Shown in pieces: positions 41,114-51,558 of a DNA stretch of 64,000 bases; the first letter of the stretch is position 1, and each line of letters starts with the position of its first letter. The notes below the pieces were generated by a model, which saw only the letters and a list, made by a program, of their open reading frames with translations, was not told where the DNA came from and did not search any database. Source of the stretch: Domibacillus antri (GTDB lineage: Bacteria > Bacillota > Bacilli > Bacillales > Domibacillaceae); contig NZ_MSDU01000003.1 in the NCBI RefSeq assembly GCF_001936625.1, forward strand, positions 248,001 to 312,000, written 5' to 3'. The position numbers and the translations under genes are program-made.

Positions 41114-42280
41114 ATGAAGATTTTGCTTGCAACGGTGTACCATTATCCGCATACGGGCGGGCTGTCTGTGCACGTGGCGACGCTGAAAGCCGGGCTTGAG
41201 GCGCGCGGACATGAAGTGGATATTTTGTCGTTTACCGATATCCCCGAGTTTCAGCAAAAAGCGGCAGTGCGCGGACCGGGCTTTTTAATGAATAAAGTGT
41301 CAAAAGGAAAAGGATTTGTGTTTGGCTTGAAGCAGCGGAAAAAGATGCTTCAAAAGCTGATGGAAGCGCAGAAAGCGAAGAATTATGATATTGTGAACGC
41401 GCAGGAAGTGTATGCGACATTCGCGGCGCTGGATGCGGGGCTGCCGGTCGTATCAACGGTTCACGGCTATTTGACGTTTGAGGCGCTGTCGGCCGGCAAT
41501 ATTTTAAAAGGCAGCGCGGAAGAGAGATTTTTGCTGCAGCAGGAAATTGAAGCGTACCGGAAAACGCGAGCGATTATTACGGTGGATACGCGCATTAAAC
41601 ATTACGTGAAAAAGGAAGCCGGCATTGAGGGCACGGCGATCCGTAATTTTATTAATGTCGATGATTTTAAACCGGATGCGGAAAATAAAGCGGCTTATCG
41701 AGAAAAGCACGGCGTTCCGGCTGATGCGCCGGTCTTCTTTGTACCGCGCCGCCTGACAAAGAAAAACGGGGTTATTTACCCGATTTTGTCACTGCCGGCG
41801 GTGCTTGAGAAGTATCCGGACGCGAAATTGATTTATGCCGGAACGGGCGAAGCGATGGATGAAATGAAAAAATTGATTGCGGAGCGCGGCATCGGGGAAA
41901 ATGTGGAGCTGCTGGGCGCGATTCCGCATGACGTGATTAAAGAATATTACGCTTTGGCTGATGTCGTTTTAGTGCCTAGTGTGTATTCGGAAGGCGTGGA
42001 AGAAGCGACATCGATTTCCGCTTTGGAAGCAATGGGATCAGGATCTCCATTGATTGCTTGTGCAGTCGGCGGGTTAAAAGAAATCGTCGATCACGGTGTG
42101 GACGGATTGCTGGTGGAAGAGAAAAATGTCGAAGAGTTGTCAGCAGCGATGATCGATTTATTGGATCATCCGGAAAAAGGTGCCCGTTTCGCGGCCGCTG
42201 CCCGGAAGAAAATTGAAGACGAGTACTCGCATTTAGCTGCAGCTGAGAAATATGAAGCCATTTATAAAGCTTCCCTTTAA
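41114..42280 (+). CDS. GT4-family glycosyltransferase downstream of csaB
   Basis: 388 residues; AGGAGG ends 9 bases before the ATG. GT-B fold with TGGLSVHVATLKAGL at the N-terminus, VVSTVHGYLTF, VPRRLTKKNGV, LIYAGTGEAMDEM, and SEGVEEATSISALEAMGSGS with the E-x7-E motif. Only 12 bp follow csaB, so it is in the same operon and likely builds the same polymer. It ends in a terminator. Confidence 0.88.
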   Translation: MKILLATVYHYPHTGGLSVHVATLKAGLEARGHEVDILSFTDIPEFQQKAAVRGPGFLMNKVSKGKGFVFGLKQRKKMLQKLMEAQKAKNYDIVNAQEVYATFAALDAGLPVVSTVHGYLTFEALSAGNILKGSAEERFLLQQEIEAYRKTRAIITVDTRIKHYVKKEAGIEGTAIRNFINVDDFKPDAENKAAYREKHGVPADAPVFFVPRRLTKKNGVIYPILSLPAVLEKYPDAKLIYAGTGEAMDEMKKLIAERGIGENVELLGAIPHDVIKEYYALADVVLVPSVYSEGVEEATSISALEAMGSGSPLIACAVGGLKEIVDHGVDGLLVEEKNVEELSAAMIDLLDHPEKGARFAAAARKKIEDEYSHLAAAEKYEAIYKASL

Positions 42281-42294
42281 GGGGAGCTTTATTT
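42263..42294 (+). terminator. Terminator of the csaB operon
   Basis: AAAGCTTCCC / GGGGAGCTTT stem overlapping the last codons of the glycosyltransferase, followed by ATTTGTTG. Confidence 0.7.
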
Positions 42295-42313
42295 GTTGCC
42301 GGGAGTGGTGTTG

Positions 42314-42662
42314 GGCCGGATTTTCGGGTGTTTGGGCCGGAATATTTTAAGTTGGGCCGGATTCCTTTGCTTCTGGGCCGAAATATAATTTTTCCGGCTC
42401 ACGGGTACTTTTTTTCGGCCTTATTTTAATATAATCGGCCCATTTTTCTTTTTTTCGGCCTTGGTGACCGTTTTTCGGCCTTTTTCACAAAAATCCGGCC
42501 AAGGAACGAATTTCTCCGGACTTTAAAACTTTGAAGGCCGATATTTTGACCGCTGGGCCGGATTCCTCAGCGCGCGGGCCGGAAAAAATTTATTTCGGCC
42601 TTGGCGCGCATTTTTCCGGCCTATTTTTCAAAAATCCGGCCCGCAGGATGGTTTTTCCGGCC
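42314..42662. repeat. GGCCGG phased array, copy 5 (largest, double array)
   Basis: Forward GGCCGRA units at 42314, 42335, 42355 and 42376. Inverted TYCGGCC units at 42393 (degenerate), 42414, 42434, 42454, 42474, 42494 and 42515 (degenerate). A second forward block at 42536, 42556 and 42577, and a second inverted block at 42594, 42615, 42635 and 42656. Every step inside a block is 20 or 21 bp. Spacers of 13-14 bases differ from unit to unit. The inverted units are usually preceded by TTTT, while forward units are preceded by TG. It lies between the csaB-operon terminator and the stop of the NERD-domain gene. Confidence 0.9.
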
Positions 42663-42675
42663 GTGAATATAGCAC

Positions 42676-43605
42676 TTATTCCCATTTCCATTCTTCCGGG
42701 AGAATGTATACTCTTCCTTTTGTTTCTCCTTCTTTTTCCACCGCCCATTTTCTAAGCAATTTTTTTACAGCAGAAGCTGATTCGATTCCGGTGAATTCTC
42801 TCATTTGTCTGTTGACTGTTCGGACGCCAAACAAGCGGACATAGTCTTTTAACGCCGGCAGATGCGGATCTTTTAAAGCAGCCCCGCAATTAAAGCAAAT
42901 CCATTTTCTTTTCACTCGTTTTACGGACCATTGTTTGCATTGGAAACATTGAATGCCTTGCTGCAGCTGTTCTGGGCAAATACGAAATTGTGTTACCACA
43001 TCAGGATCGTACGGCTTATGATAGAATTGAAGTCTGTTGGCAAGCAGATGGACTTCTTTTTCGGTTAGGATTGGATTTTTTTGATGAAGGAATTCATCTA
43101 ATTTAGCAGGAATTTCCTGTGCATACATAATGAAGGATTGATCGGCGGAATCTGAAGGGGTCATTTCCATTCGGACATTCGGATGGGTAAGTGCGACAAC
43201 AGGCAGGATCGGAACCGGTTTGTCCAGCCAATGCTCCAGCCCTCTTTTATGCCGGAGAACTTGCGTGATCGGATCTTCAAACGTCTGCTGTCCGCGGATC
43301 AGCTGTCTCGTATTTCTGTCAAAAATGAGATGGCCGCTGAAATGTTTAGCGTCAATAATGAGAAGAAGTGACCGGGTGATAACCAGCGTATCGATCTGAA
43401 AGTGGGCAAATCCATTTGGAAATGGAAGGCGGATATCATGGAGAATTCGGATGGGACCATTAATCTCGGATAAATAATATAACAGTTTCCTCTCCCCCTC
43501 AAATCCGGCTGCACAACGGGCAATTTCCTCTTTTACTTCTCTGGAAGGCTTGATTAAACGGCGGTCTAATGATTCCAATTTGGCATACAAAATGGATTTT
43601 TTCAA
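42676..43605 (-). CDS. NERD-domain (nuclease-related) protein with zinc-ribbon-like segment
   Basis: 309 residues from the TTG 8 nt after AAAGGAG. A NERD domain at about 35-150 shows FEGERKLLYYLSEI, LHDIRLPFPNGFAHFQIDTL and LLLIIDAKHFSG, the Asp...Asp-x-Lys arrangement of the restriction-endonuclease-like fold. A four-Cys segment (CFQCKQW...CFNCGA, about 225-250) is a probable zinc ribbon. The C-terminal 60 residues may be a nucleic-acid-binding winged helix. NERD proteins are common on Bacillus chromosomes, mostly uncharacterised. It is isolated between two GGCCGG arrays. Confidence 0.85.
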   Translation of the reverse strand: MKKSILYAKLESLDRRLIKPSREVKEEIARCAAGFEGERKLLYYLSEINGPIRILHDIRLPFPNGFAHFQIDTLVITRSLLLIIDAKHFSGHLIFDRNTRQLIRGQQTFEDPITQVLRHKRGLEHWLDKPVPILPVVALTHPNVRMEMTPSDSADQSFIMYAQEIPAKLDEFLHQKNPILTEKEVHLLANRLQFYHKPYDPDVVTQFRICPEQLQQGIQCFQCKQWSVKRVKRKWICFNCGAALKDPHLPALKDYVRLFGVRTVNRQMREFTGIESASAVKKLLRKWAVEKEGETKGRVYILPEEWKWE

Positions 43606-43657
43606 TTGTTTCTCTCCTTTCATTGGGATCATGTAAACTATACGACTTCCATGCAAA

Positions 43658-43687
43658 AATCCCTTCAAATTTGAAGGGATTTTTTTC
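43658..43687. terminator. Bidirectional hairpin upstream of the NERD gene
   Basis: Perfect palindromic stem AAATCCCTTCAAATTTGAAGGGATTT with T7 on one side and A5 on the other; it insulates the NERD gene from the array and from gnd. Confidence 0.75.
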
Positions 43688-43690
43688 AAA

Positions 43691-43856
43691 GGCCGGATAA
43701 TTGAGATTTGGGCCGGTTTCCTCAGCTGTGGGCCGAAATAAAATTATTCCGGCCCAGGTGTGCATTTTTCCGGCCTTGTTTGAAAAAAATCGGCCCACGC
43801 GCGAATTTTTCGGCCATTCCTCCCAAATTCCGGCCCACAGGAGAGTGTTTCCGGCC
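43691..43856. repeat. GGCCGG phased array, copy 6
   Basis: Forward units at 43691, 43711 and 43731. Inverted units at 43748, 43769, 43789, 43809, 43829 and 43850. Steps are 20 or 21 bp throughout, with 17 at the turn. The centre GGGCCGAAA...TTCCGGCCC is an inverted repeat. It is enclosed by two rho-independent terminators (43658-43687 and 43866-43887), so readthrough from gnd into it should be low. Confidence 0.9.
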
Positions 43857-43865
43857 ATAAACAAA

Positions 43866-43887
43866 AAACCCCCGCTCGCGGCGGGGA
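43866..43887 (-). terminator. Terminator of gnd
   Basis: CCCCGCCGCGAGCGGGG hairpin plus TTTTTT on the minus strand, about 7 bases past the stop. Confidence 0.85.
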
Positions 43888-43893
43888 TTTCTC

Positions 43894-45306
<1,413 letters not shown>

Positions 45307-45366
45307 ATGTGTATTCCTTCCTTTCACCTGTCTATTTTTCCCCTTAATAAAGCATTATAGCGAAAC

Positions 45367-46803
45367 TTATTTTGAATTTAAATACTCTTCTTTACTTTCA
45401 ATTATTTTTTGAACCGCCGGGCTCGGTTTTCCGCCCAGTGATTTCCATTTAAATTCATGCCGTTTTAAATCTTCCACTGTGACGGCTCCATCACCGGCGC
45501 CCGCCGATTCGATCCCGCGCCGAATACCCCGGACAGCGTCTCTATATTTCTTATTACCGGTTATACGGTAGGCTTCCATAAGCAGATCCGCTTCATTCAG
45601 CGCATGGCGGAGTGATGCCGGCATATTGCGCCGGCTTGGACCCTGCACATAAAAGTCGGCCGGCAAATAGCCTTTCTCCATTGGCAAAACGTTATCGATG
45701 GCGATTAAATTGAGCAGGTAGTCACTGTATTCCGGCAGGATTTTTGTCAGTTCGTCCACGTCAAATTCTTCACCGATCTCGTTCAAATATCGGACAATGA
45801 ATGCGTTTTGGCGTTTATCCACATAAGGGGCAGTAAGCGCATATTTTTCTTTAAGCGGCACGCTCGTATATTCCGTTTTCCAGACACGATCCTCATAAGA
45901 CTGGCGGTAGGTCCATAAATTGGCTGCGGACTGAACGGTTAAATTATAAAAGTACCGGTCTTTTTGTTTAAAATACCGGTTTATCGCTTCTTTGTCCAGC
46001 ATCATGTCCAGTTTGCGCCCATAGCCATTTTGAAGCGACGGCTCGATGGACCATGGTAATTTTTTCAAAGCGCCGTCCACTGTAAACCAATTGTTTACCC
46101 GCTGGTACTCATTCTGCTGAAATGTAATCCAGCTGTTCAAATGAGCAGTTTGGTTAAAAAGCGGTTCTTCCGCCAGCAAAAACCATTGCTCCGCTATCTC
46201 ACCGCGGTCCGCTTCCAATGTGAATTGAATCCCTTCTGTTGAATGGCGGCTCGTGTTCTTTTCCGAAAGCAGTTCACGTACTCTGCTTTCACCGCCGTTC
46301 CCGTACAGCTTATTGACTTCACGCGATGTAAAGGTGTGGCTCATAACGAGTTCGTTGATAAATGTCCCGTTATTTGTATAACGGAACAGTCCAACAGGCG
46401 GGCGAAGAGCATCCCTCCCAATCTCTTTATCACGTATGCGTTCAGGCATATTTTTCGTCCAGTCGATGAAGTAATAATCATTCGCTTCCTGGATCGATAT
46501 CGTCCCGTTAATGCTCCCTTCCCCTTGCAGCCTCACCATCACAAAGCGGTCACCGTTATTGATTTTACGCACATTGACAGTTACATCCGATTTATTGCCG
46601 GCTTTGTAATGATAACGTGTATCTTCATATAATATATCCAGTCCATCCGGTTCGGATTCGTTCCCGGGACGCAATTGCTCCGCTTCCAGAACAAGCGTCT
46701 GTCCGCCAATGGAAATGGTTTGCGCTGCCGAAATTGGCTCCGCTTCCTGATCACCCGAACACCCCGCCAGCAAAATCGACGCGATGATAAGCCATTTTTT
46801 CAC
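45367..46803 (-). CDS. Putative lipoprotein, possibly C5-epimerase-like
   Basis: 478 residues with lipobox LAGC (Cys about 15). The N-terminal about 220 residues are beta-rich; the C-terminal part is helical, with YLNEIGEEFDVDELTKILPE and MEAYRITGNKKYRDAVRGI, a pattern like the alpha-toroid of glucuronyl C5-epimerases. That assignment is tentative. The start overlaps the end of the murJ-type gene by 4 bases, so the lipoprotein is translationally coupled to the flippase and likely takes part in wall-polymer handling outside the membrane. Confidence 0.65.
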   Translation of the reverse strand: MKKWLIIASILLAGCSGDQEAEPISAAQTISIGGQTLVLEAEQLRPGNESEPDGLDILYEDTRYHYKAGNKSDVTVNVRKINNGDRFVMVRLQGEGSINGTISIQEANDYYFIDWTKNMPERIRDKEIGRDALRPPVGLFRYTNNGTFINELVMSHTFTSREVNKLYGNGGESRVRELLSEKNTSRHSTEGIQFTLEADRGEIAEQWFLLAEEPLFNQTAHLNSWITFQQNEYQRVNNWFTVDGALKKLPWSIEPSLQNGYGRKLDMMLDKEAINRYFKQKDRYFYNLTVQSAANLWTYRQSYEDRVWKTEYTSVPLKEKYALTAPYVDKRQNAFIVRYLNEIGEEFDVDELTKILPEYSDYLLNLIAIDNVLPMEKGYLPADFYVQGPSRRNMPASLRHALNEADLLMEAYRITGNKKYRDAVRGIRRGIESAGAGDGAVTVEDLKRHEFKWKSLGGKPSPAVQKIIESKEEYLNSK

Positions 46804-48314
46804 GATAAATGGCTCCGTTTTCGTCTAACGATCGCCATCATGGTACGGAAGCCTTCTTTATAGAAGAAAAACAATCCCGCCGCATACAGGACGATGCCGA
46901 TTGGCACAAGAATCGCCAGCTGCCATAACGAATAAAGATCGTCCACAAATGGCCGGATGAATGAAAGAGGCACAGCCATAAACGCCGTTACAACCGCTGT
47001 TCGTAATAGAAGGCCGATTAGGCGGGCCGGTTCGGATTTATCAAAATCTTTATAAACGAAAATCGTACATGCTGTGAAATAGTAGACGGATACGAGCGAG
47101 CTGGTCAGGGCGAGACCCGGATAGCCGAACGGATCAATAAACAGCCAGTTCAGAAAGGCATTTAAGGCGATCGTCACAATACTGATGCGGAACACCGTCT
47201 TTGCTTTTCCCTGTGCATATAAGGCTTTGGCGACGATATACTGCATGCCTTGCGTGACAATAATCGGCAAATAAAAGACGAGCGCTGCGTATGTATTATA
47301 CGTATCCTCGGCTGTAAATTTCCCCCGTTCGTAAATAAACGAAAGTGCCGGTTCCCCGACGACATACAGGCCGGCCGCAATCGGCGCGAGGGTGACCAGC
47401 GAAATTTGAATGCCGCTGAAAAAGGTGTTTTGAAACCTTTTTTTATCATTTATTTGTTCTGCCAGAAGAGTGAAAATAATGACCGCAATCGTCGTCGCAT
47501 AAATGGTATGCGGAATAGAGGCAAGAAGCGACGCATAATTCAAATACGAAATAGCCCCGCCGATTTTCACAGCAAAAATTTGATTGACGAACATGTTCAC
47601 CTGTCCGACTGCCGCACTAACAAGCGCCGGGGCAAGCAGAACAAGCAGTGTGTTTTTAAATTCCTTTTCGACGGAAACGACAGGCTGCCAACGATAGTCT
47701 GTCTTGTACAAATAATAAAATTGAATAAAGATCCCCATAATCGCTCCGGCAATAAATCCATACCCGAGACTTGCTATGCCCCACTGGTCCGCAAAAAGAA
47801 GCGCAAACGCAACCCCCATAATGGTCTGGGTTAATTTTGCAATTTGAGACGGGACAAAAATGCGCCTGCCTTGCAAATAAGAATCCAAAATGCTCGTTAG
47901 CGCGATAATAGACATGAACGCAAAGAAAAATTGCGTGACAGAAATCGCCGTTTCCGCCGTTTCCGGACTCATCCCTCTATACATGAGCGGAATGAAATAC
48001 GGGGCAAGCAGCGCACCCAGTGCGGAAATTAAAAGAAAAAGGAGAAACGTCAAATTCATGATTCCATTCGCATTCCGGTCCGTCTTTTCTGAATTCTCTT
48101 TCCGATTCTTTACGTATAACGGCAAAAATACATTATTAAATCCGCCTGCGATCATCGCAATGACGAGCGTAATAAAGGCAAAAGCGATTTTGTACCCATC
48201 TGTTTCGCTGCTGGCCCCAAACTGATACGCCACAATACTTTCACGCAGAAAACCGGACAGTTTGACAACGATCGCCAGCAGTCCAAGCCAGAGCGCTGTT
48301 TTTTTCAATGACAT
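46800..48314 (-). CDS. murJ: MurJ/MviN-family lipid-linked oligosaccharide flippase
   Basis: 504 residues with about 14 membrane helices. The N-terminus KKTALWLGLLAIVVKLSGFLRESIVAYQFGAS is typical of MurJ/MviN, as are SYLQGRRIFVPSQ and VGQVNMFVNQIFA. MurJ flips lipid II. Because this copy is coupled to a lipoprotein within a wall-polymer region, a dedicated role in flipping another lipid-linked precursor is possible. The ribosome binding site is weak (GGGGTG, 11 nt away). Confidence 0.88.
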   Translation of the reverse strand: MSLKKTALWLGLLAIVVKLSGFLRESIVAYQFGASSETDGYKIAFAFITLVIAMIAGGFNNVFLPLYVKNRKENSEKTDRNANGIMNLTFLLFLLISALGALLAPYFIPLMYRGMSPETAETAISVTQFFFAFMSIIALTSILDSYLQGRRIFVPSQIAKLTQTIMGVAFALLFADQWGIASLGYGFIAGAIMGIFIQFYYLYKTDYRWQPVVSVEKEFKNTLLVLLAPALVSAAVGQVNMFVNQIFAVKIGGAISYLNYASLLASIPHTIYATTIAVIIFTLLAEQINDKKRFQNTFFSGIQISLVTLAPIAAGLYVVGEPALSFIYERGKFTAEDTYNTYAALVFYLPIIVTQGMQYIVAKALYAQGKAKTVFRISIVTIALNAFLNWLFIDPFGYPGLALTSSLVSVYYFTACTIFVYKDFDKSEPARLIGLLLRTAVVTAFMAVPLSFIRPFVDDLYSLWQLAILVPIGIVLYAAGLFFFYKEGFRTMMAIVRRKRSHLS

Positions 48315-48394
48315 AATAATCGTACACCCCGATAGTTAGTAAATTCCCTTCTTTATTTTACCTTACTTTTTCGCTCTGTGCGAGGCAGCATAAA

Positions 48395-48446
48395 AAAGGA
48401 GGATGCCCGGGTCTATTTTACAGACTTTGGGCACCCCCTTTTTTCG
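48395..48446. terminator. Terminator after the glucosaminidase gene
   Basis: GGGGGTGCCC / GGGCATCCTCC imperfect stem with A6 and T6 on its two sides, located right after the stop at 48448 on the minus strand. Confidence 0.75.
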
Positions 48447-48447
48447 T

Positions 48448-50445
48448 TTATGGAAGCTGAAGGAGATTTACATAATGGCTGTGTACATATCCTTCTCTTG
48501 TTGCAAGATTGTCAGAGATCACTTTATGCCACGTGCCTTTCTCTAAAATGGTCACCGGCATTCTTGTCATGTTGTACGTAAATTGAATCGGTGCTGATGA
48601 GTTGGGCTCATTTCTTACATTTAAACCCGTCTCGCTTGTGAATCCAAGCGTATATTTCTTGTAATCTTTACCGCCAAGCGCCTTATCAATCCGATACATA
48701 TGACCGGCTACTTTTGCGCCCCAGTACGGGTCTGATGCATATTTAACGTTAATGCCGTTCGCTTTGGTCCCCGGCGCTGCGCCATATGACCGCCACGTAT
48801 TTGTTTTCAGATAGCCTGCCCCTTGATTACCTTTGCTGTCTATATAATCACCATTTAAATACACATTTGCGAGGATAGAGACCCCTTCTTCAACCGTGCT
48901 GAACGAAACACCCTGCGTATGGTTGGAATCTACAACCCCTATGCCAAACAAGTTGTTATTCGTCTGTGCATGATTGCTAATCCCGTAATCACTTTCATGA
49001 ATCGCCATCGCTAAAATTAATAGCGCATTGACACGTTTCTCTGACTCTACTTTTTTCAATGTGGCGCCAAGCCCGATCAATTTGCTTTTCTTGGTGGCAT
49101 CTTTATATTTTGCAAGGCCACCCTTTTCACGTTCAGCAAGAGCCGCCATAATATAGGCATCCAGTTCAGCTGCTGAATAGGAGGATGACGCGCGCGCAGA
49201 TAAATATTGGAAATATTGATAGGCACGGCCGACAAGACTGCCTGATTCATTGTAAAAAGTGAATCCGTCCCAGCTGTAATATTTCGTTCCTGTTTTCATG
49301 AAAGCAGGTGCCGCACCCATTGAATACGATACATATTTCCCTGTCTCCACAATATAAATTTGATGGACGAGAGAGCCGCCTGCATTTTCATAAAAGCTGC
49401 GGCCTGCTGCTCCTTCAAATGGCACCATCATCGCGTCAGACGGCTTCATATAATAGTTTTCGCCGCCAAGGTATACTTGCACATATTTGTCCGTTGATGT
49501 GACATATTTGACTTCAGCAGTCGGATACGGAAACGTGGTGGCGGTCATTGAATTTCCAGTTACATAGGTTTTGGCTGTTTTTAATTCAGGATCTGTATAT
49601 AAGTTAACTGTGCCGCCTGATCCGGTCAGGGGTCTTGTAAAGACGACTCCGCTGTTATCTTTCATTTTAATAATACGGCCGTTTTCAAACAAAAGCTCAT
49701 CGCCGCGGTTAACCATTACATTTTTCGCCTGCTCATATGTTTCATAGGATAAAGAGGCGTAGGAAATGTTCCCGTTTGCATCAATGTTCGCTGTGCGGTA
49801 CGGCCGCACCGGCGGTTCAATCTCTTCCGGTACGATACCGTTCGCTTTTAGAAGGCGGTAAATAAAAGCGGATGCCTGATCGCGTGTCGCTGTCGCAAAG
49901 GGGGCAAATTGATCTTTTGACACACCGTTAATAATTTTCAGGCTGACGCTTTTACCGATCGCCGTTTTATAAGCTTCTCCAAGTGTTGAAACATCCGTAA
50001 ACGTCGGTTCTGTATACACGGCATCCAATTTTAAATATTGAAGGGCATTGCTGATCATCATGGCCATATCTTTTCGGGTAATGGTCGCTTTCGGGTGGAA
50101 TTTTCCATCCGTTGTTCCTTTAACAATTCCTGCGGCTGCGGATGCCTGAATGTATGGAGCGAGCGCGGCCGTTGCGGACACATCACTGAATACAGCCGGT
50201 CCTTCCGGCAAGTCCAGCGCGCGCGCCAAAAATGTCGCAAATTCTTCACGTGTCACATTATTTCCCGGGCGATAGGTTCCATCCGCGTATCCACCCATAA
50301 TACCTGCGTTTATAATCGCACGAATCTCTTTTTCCAGCGTGATGCCCGTGACATCATCCGCCGCCGCTTCCACTTTGACGTTTAATGGCTGAAAAAGCGG
50401 GAACAGTAAGAGTAGTGCCATCATGATTGAGAATGCTTTTTTCAT
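48448..50445 (-). CDS. SLH-anchored endo-beta-N-acetylglucosaminidase (GH73-like) with SH3b domain
   Basis: 665 residues. Signal peptide 1-27; three SLH domains (about 35-85, 90-145, 150-200) with VTREEFATFL, ITRKDMAMMI and ATRDQASAFI; a middle beta-rich region; a glucosaminidase domain (about 440-590) with NALLILAMAIHESDYGIS, whose Glu is the probable general acid, and NNNLFGIGVVD; and a C-terminal SH3b domain starting TSETGLNVRNEPNS. It cuts peptidoglycan glycan strands, for example during separation or turnover. It is the last of four SLH-anchored wall enzymes on the same strand, but each has its own terminator. Confidence 0.92.
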   Translation of the reverse strand: MKKAFSIMMALLLLFPLFQPLNVKVEAAADDVTGITLEKEIRAIINAGIMGGYADGTYRPGNNVTREEFATFLARALDLPEGPAVFSDVSATAALAPYIQASAAAGIVKGTTDGKFHPKATITRKDMAMMISNALQYLKLDAVYTEPTFTDVSTLGEAYKTAIGKSVSLKIINGVSKDQFAPFATATRDQASAFIYRLLKANGIVPEEIEPPVRPYRTANIDANGNISYASLSYETYEQAKNVMVNRGDELLFENGRIIKMKDNSGVVFTRPLTGSGGTVNLYTDPELKTAKTYVTGNSMTATTFPYPTAEVKYVTSTDKYVQVYLGGENYYMKPSDAMMVPFEGAAGRSFYENAGGSLVHQIYIVETGKYVSYSMGAAPAFMKTGTKYYSWDGFTFYNESGSLVGRAYQYFQYLSARASSSYSAAELDAYIMAALAEREKGGLAKYKDATKKSKLIGLGATLKKVESEKRVNALLILAMAIHESDYGISNHAQTNNNLFGIGVVDSNHTQGVSFSTVEEGVSILANVYLNGDYIDSKGNQGAGYLKTNTWRSYGAAPGTKANGINVKYASDPYWGAKVAGHMYRIDKALGGKDYKKYTLGFTSETGLNVRNEPNSSAPIQFTYNMTRMPVTILEKGTWHKVISDNLATREGYVHSHYVNLLQLP

Positions 50446-50498
50446 CTAAGAAGAGACTCCTTTCAACTCTGGTGGCATTATTCTATTCTATTATATAG

Positions 50499-50536
50499 AA
50501 AAAAAAGCCCCTGGAATACACATCCCGGGACTCTTT
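50499..50536 (-). terminator. Terminator of the NlpC/P60-SLH gene
   Basis: AGTCCCGG...CCAGGGGCT stem followed by T8 on the minus strand, 8 bases past the stop codon at 50545. Confidence 0.8.
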
Positions 50537-50544
50537 CAATTTTC

Positions 50545-51558
50545 TTACTGTGTTTTCATAGCGTTATAGATTGCAACGGCGAATGCTTCACGTGACGCAT
50601 CTTTCGTTCCGTTGTATTTTGTACCTGAATAATAGCCTGTACGGTCAAGTGATGCGATGGCGATGATGCCGTCATATGCCCAGTGACCGGCACGAATATC
50701 TGTATATTTGACACTTGCGGCTGCTGATTGTGTCATGTTTAAGTTAAATGCGCGTTTAATGATGCTCGCCATTTCGTCGCGTGTCATTTCAGCACCCGCG
50801 CGGAATGTGTTATCTGAGTAGCCGTTTATAATGCCCGCTTCTTTCATCGCGGCAATATCTTTCGCAAAATAGTAAGACGTCCCTACATCTCTAAAATGAG
50901 AAACTTGAGCTGGTGTAATTTTCAATACGCGGTTAATGATCGCCGCCGCTTGTCCGCGTGTAACTTTTGCGTCAGGACGGAATTGCAAATTGTCAAAACC
51001 GGCGATAATTTCTTGGTCTGTCAGTGATTTGATGGCTGCATAGGTGTTGTCTGACTTCGATACATCAGTAAACCAGTTTTGATCCGTAATAACACGTTTC
51101 GCACCGGCGTATTTTGAACCCCAGTAAGAATCATTCATGGAAACAAGTGTAATGCCGCTGCTTGATGTTGCATTCAATACTATATTACCGCCAGCATATA
51201 CACCTACGTGTGAAATACCCGGTTTATATGTATTTGCGTAAAAAATCAAATCGCCCGGCTGTAAATTACTTTTTGAGACAGCTTTCCCTATTTTATATTG
51301 CTGTTCCGCCGTCCGCGGCAGTGAAATACCGGCCGAATTTTTAAAGATATATTGAGTGAATCCTGAACAATCAAAACCTCTTGGTGATGTTCCGCCAAAG
51401 ACATAAGGGACTCCCATAAACTTCTTTCCGTACGCCGTGACAATTTCTCCAACTGTTGCCGATGCCGCTTCTGTTTTAAATGAAGTAAGCGGTGATAGTG
51501 TTACGAACATGACAGCCGCAAGAAATGCCGCGAGTACTTTTTTGAACCTGTTCACCAT
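50545..51558 (-). CDS. SLH-anchored NlpC/P60 peptidoglycan endopeptidase
   Basis: About 337 residues. Signal peptide 1-32; NlpC/P60 domain 33-150 with PRGFDCSGF (catalytic Cys, about 65) and GISHVGVYAG (His, about 116) plus Asn/His-type third residue; then three SLH domains (about 158-337) with VTRGQAAAIINR, MTRDEMASII and DASREAFAVA. GGGAGG stands only 3 nt before this ATG and 6 before the next codon, GTG, so the true start could be 51555. It hydrolyses gamma-D-Glu-meso-Dap type bonds in stem peptides. Unlike its neighbours the SLH part is C-terminal. Confidence 0.92.
   Translation of the reverse strand: MVNRFKKVLAAFLAAVMFVTLSPLTSFKTEAASATVGEIVTAYGKKFMGVPYVFGGTSPRGFDCSGFTQYIFKNSAGISLPRTAEQQYKIGKAVSKSNLQPGDLIFYANTYKPGISHVGVYAGGNIVLNATSSSGITLVSMNDSYWGSKYAGAKRVITDQNWFTDVSKSDNTYAAIKSLTDQEIIAGFDNLQFRPDAKVTRGQAAAIINRVLKITPAQVSHFRDVGTSYYFAKDIAAMKEAGIINGYSDNTFRAGAEMTRDEMASIIKRAFNLNMTQSAAASVKYTDIRAGHWAYDGIIAIASLDRTGYYSGTKYNGTKDASREAFAVAIYNAMKTQ

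Noticed and set aside
42314-42662. CRISPR array
   Set aside because: The repeated unit is only 7-10 bp, spacers are 13-14 bp, orientation flips inside the array, and no cas genes are present.
46800-48314. Wzx-type O-antigen flippase instead of MurJ
   Set aside because: The N-terminal signature and 14-helix pattern fit MurJ/MviN better, although the substrate may differ.
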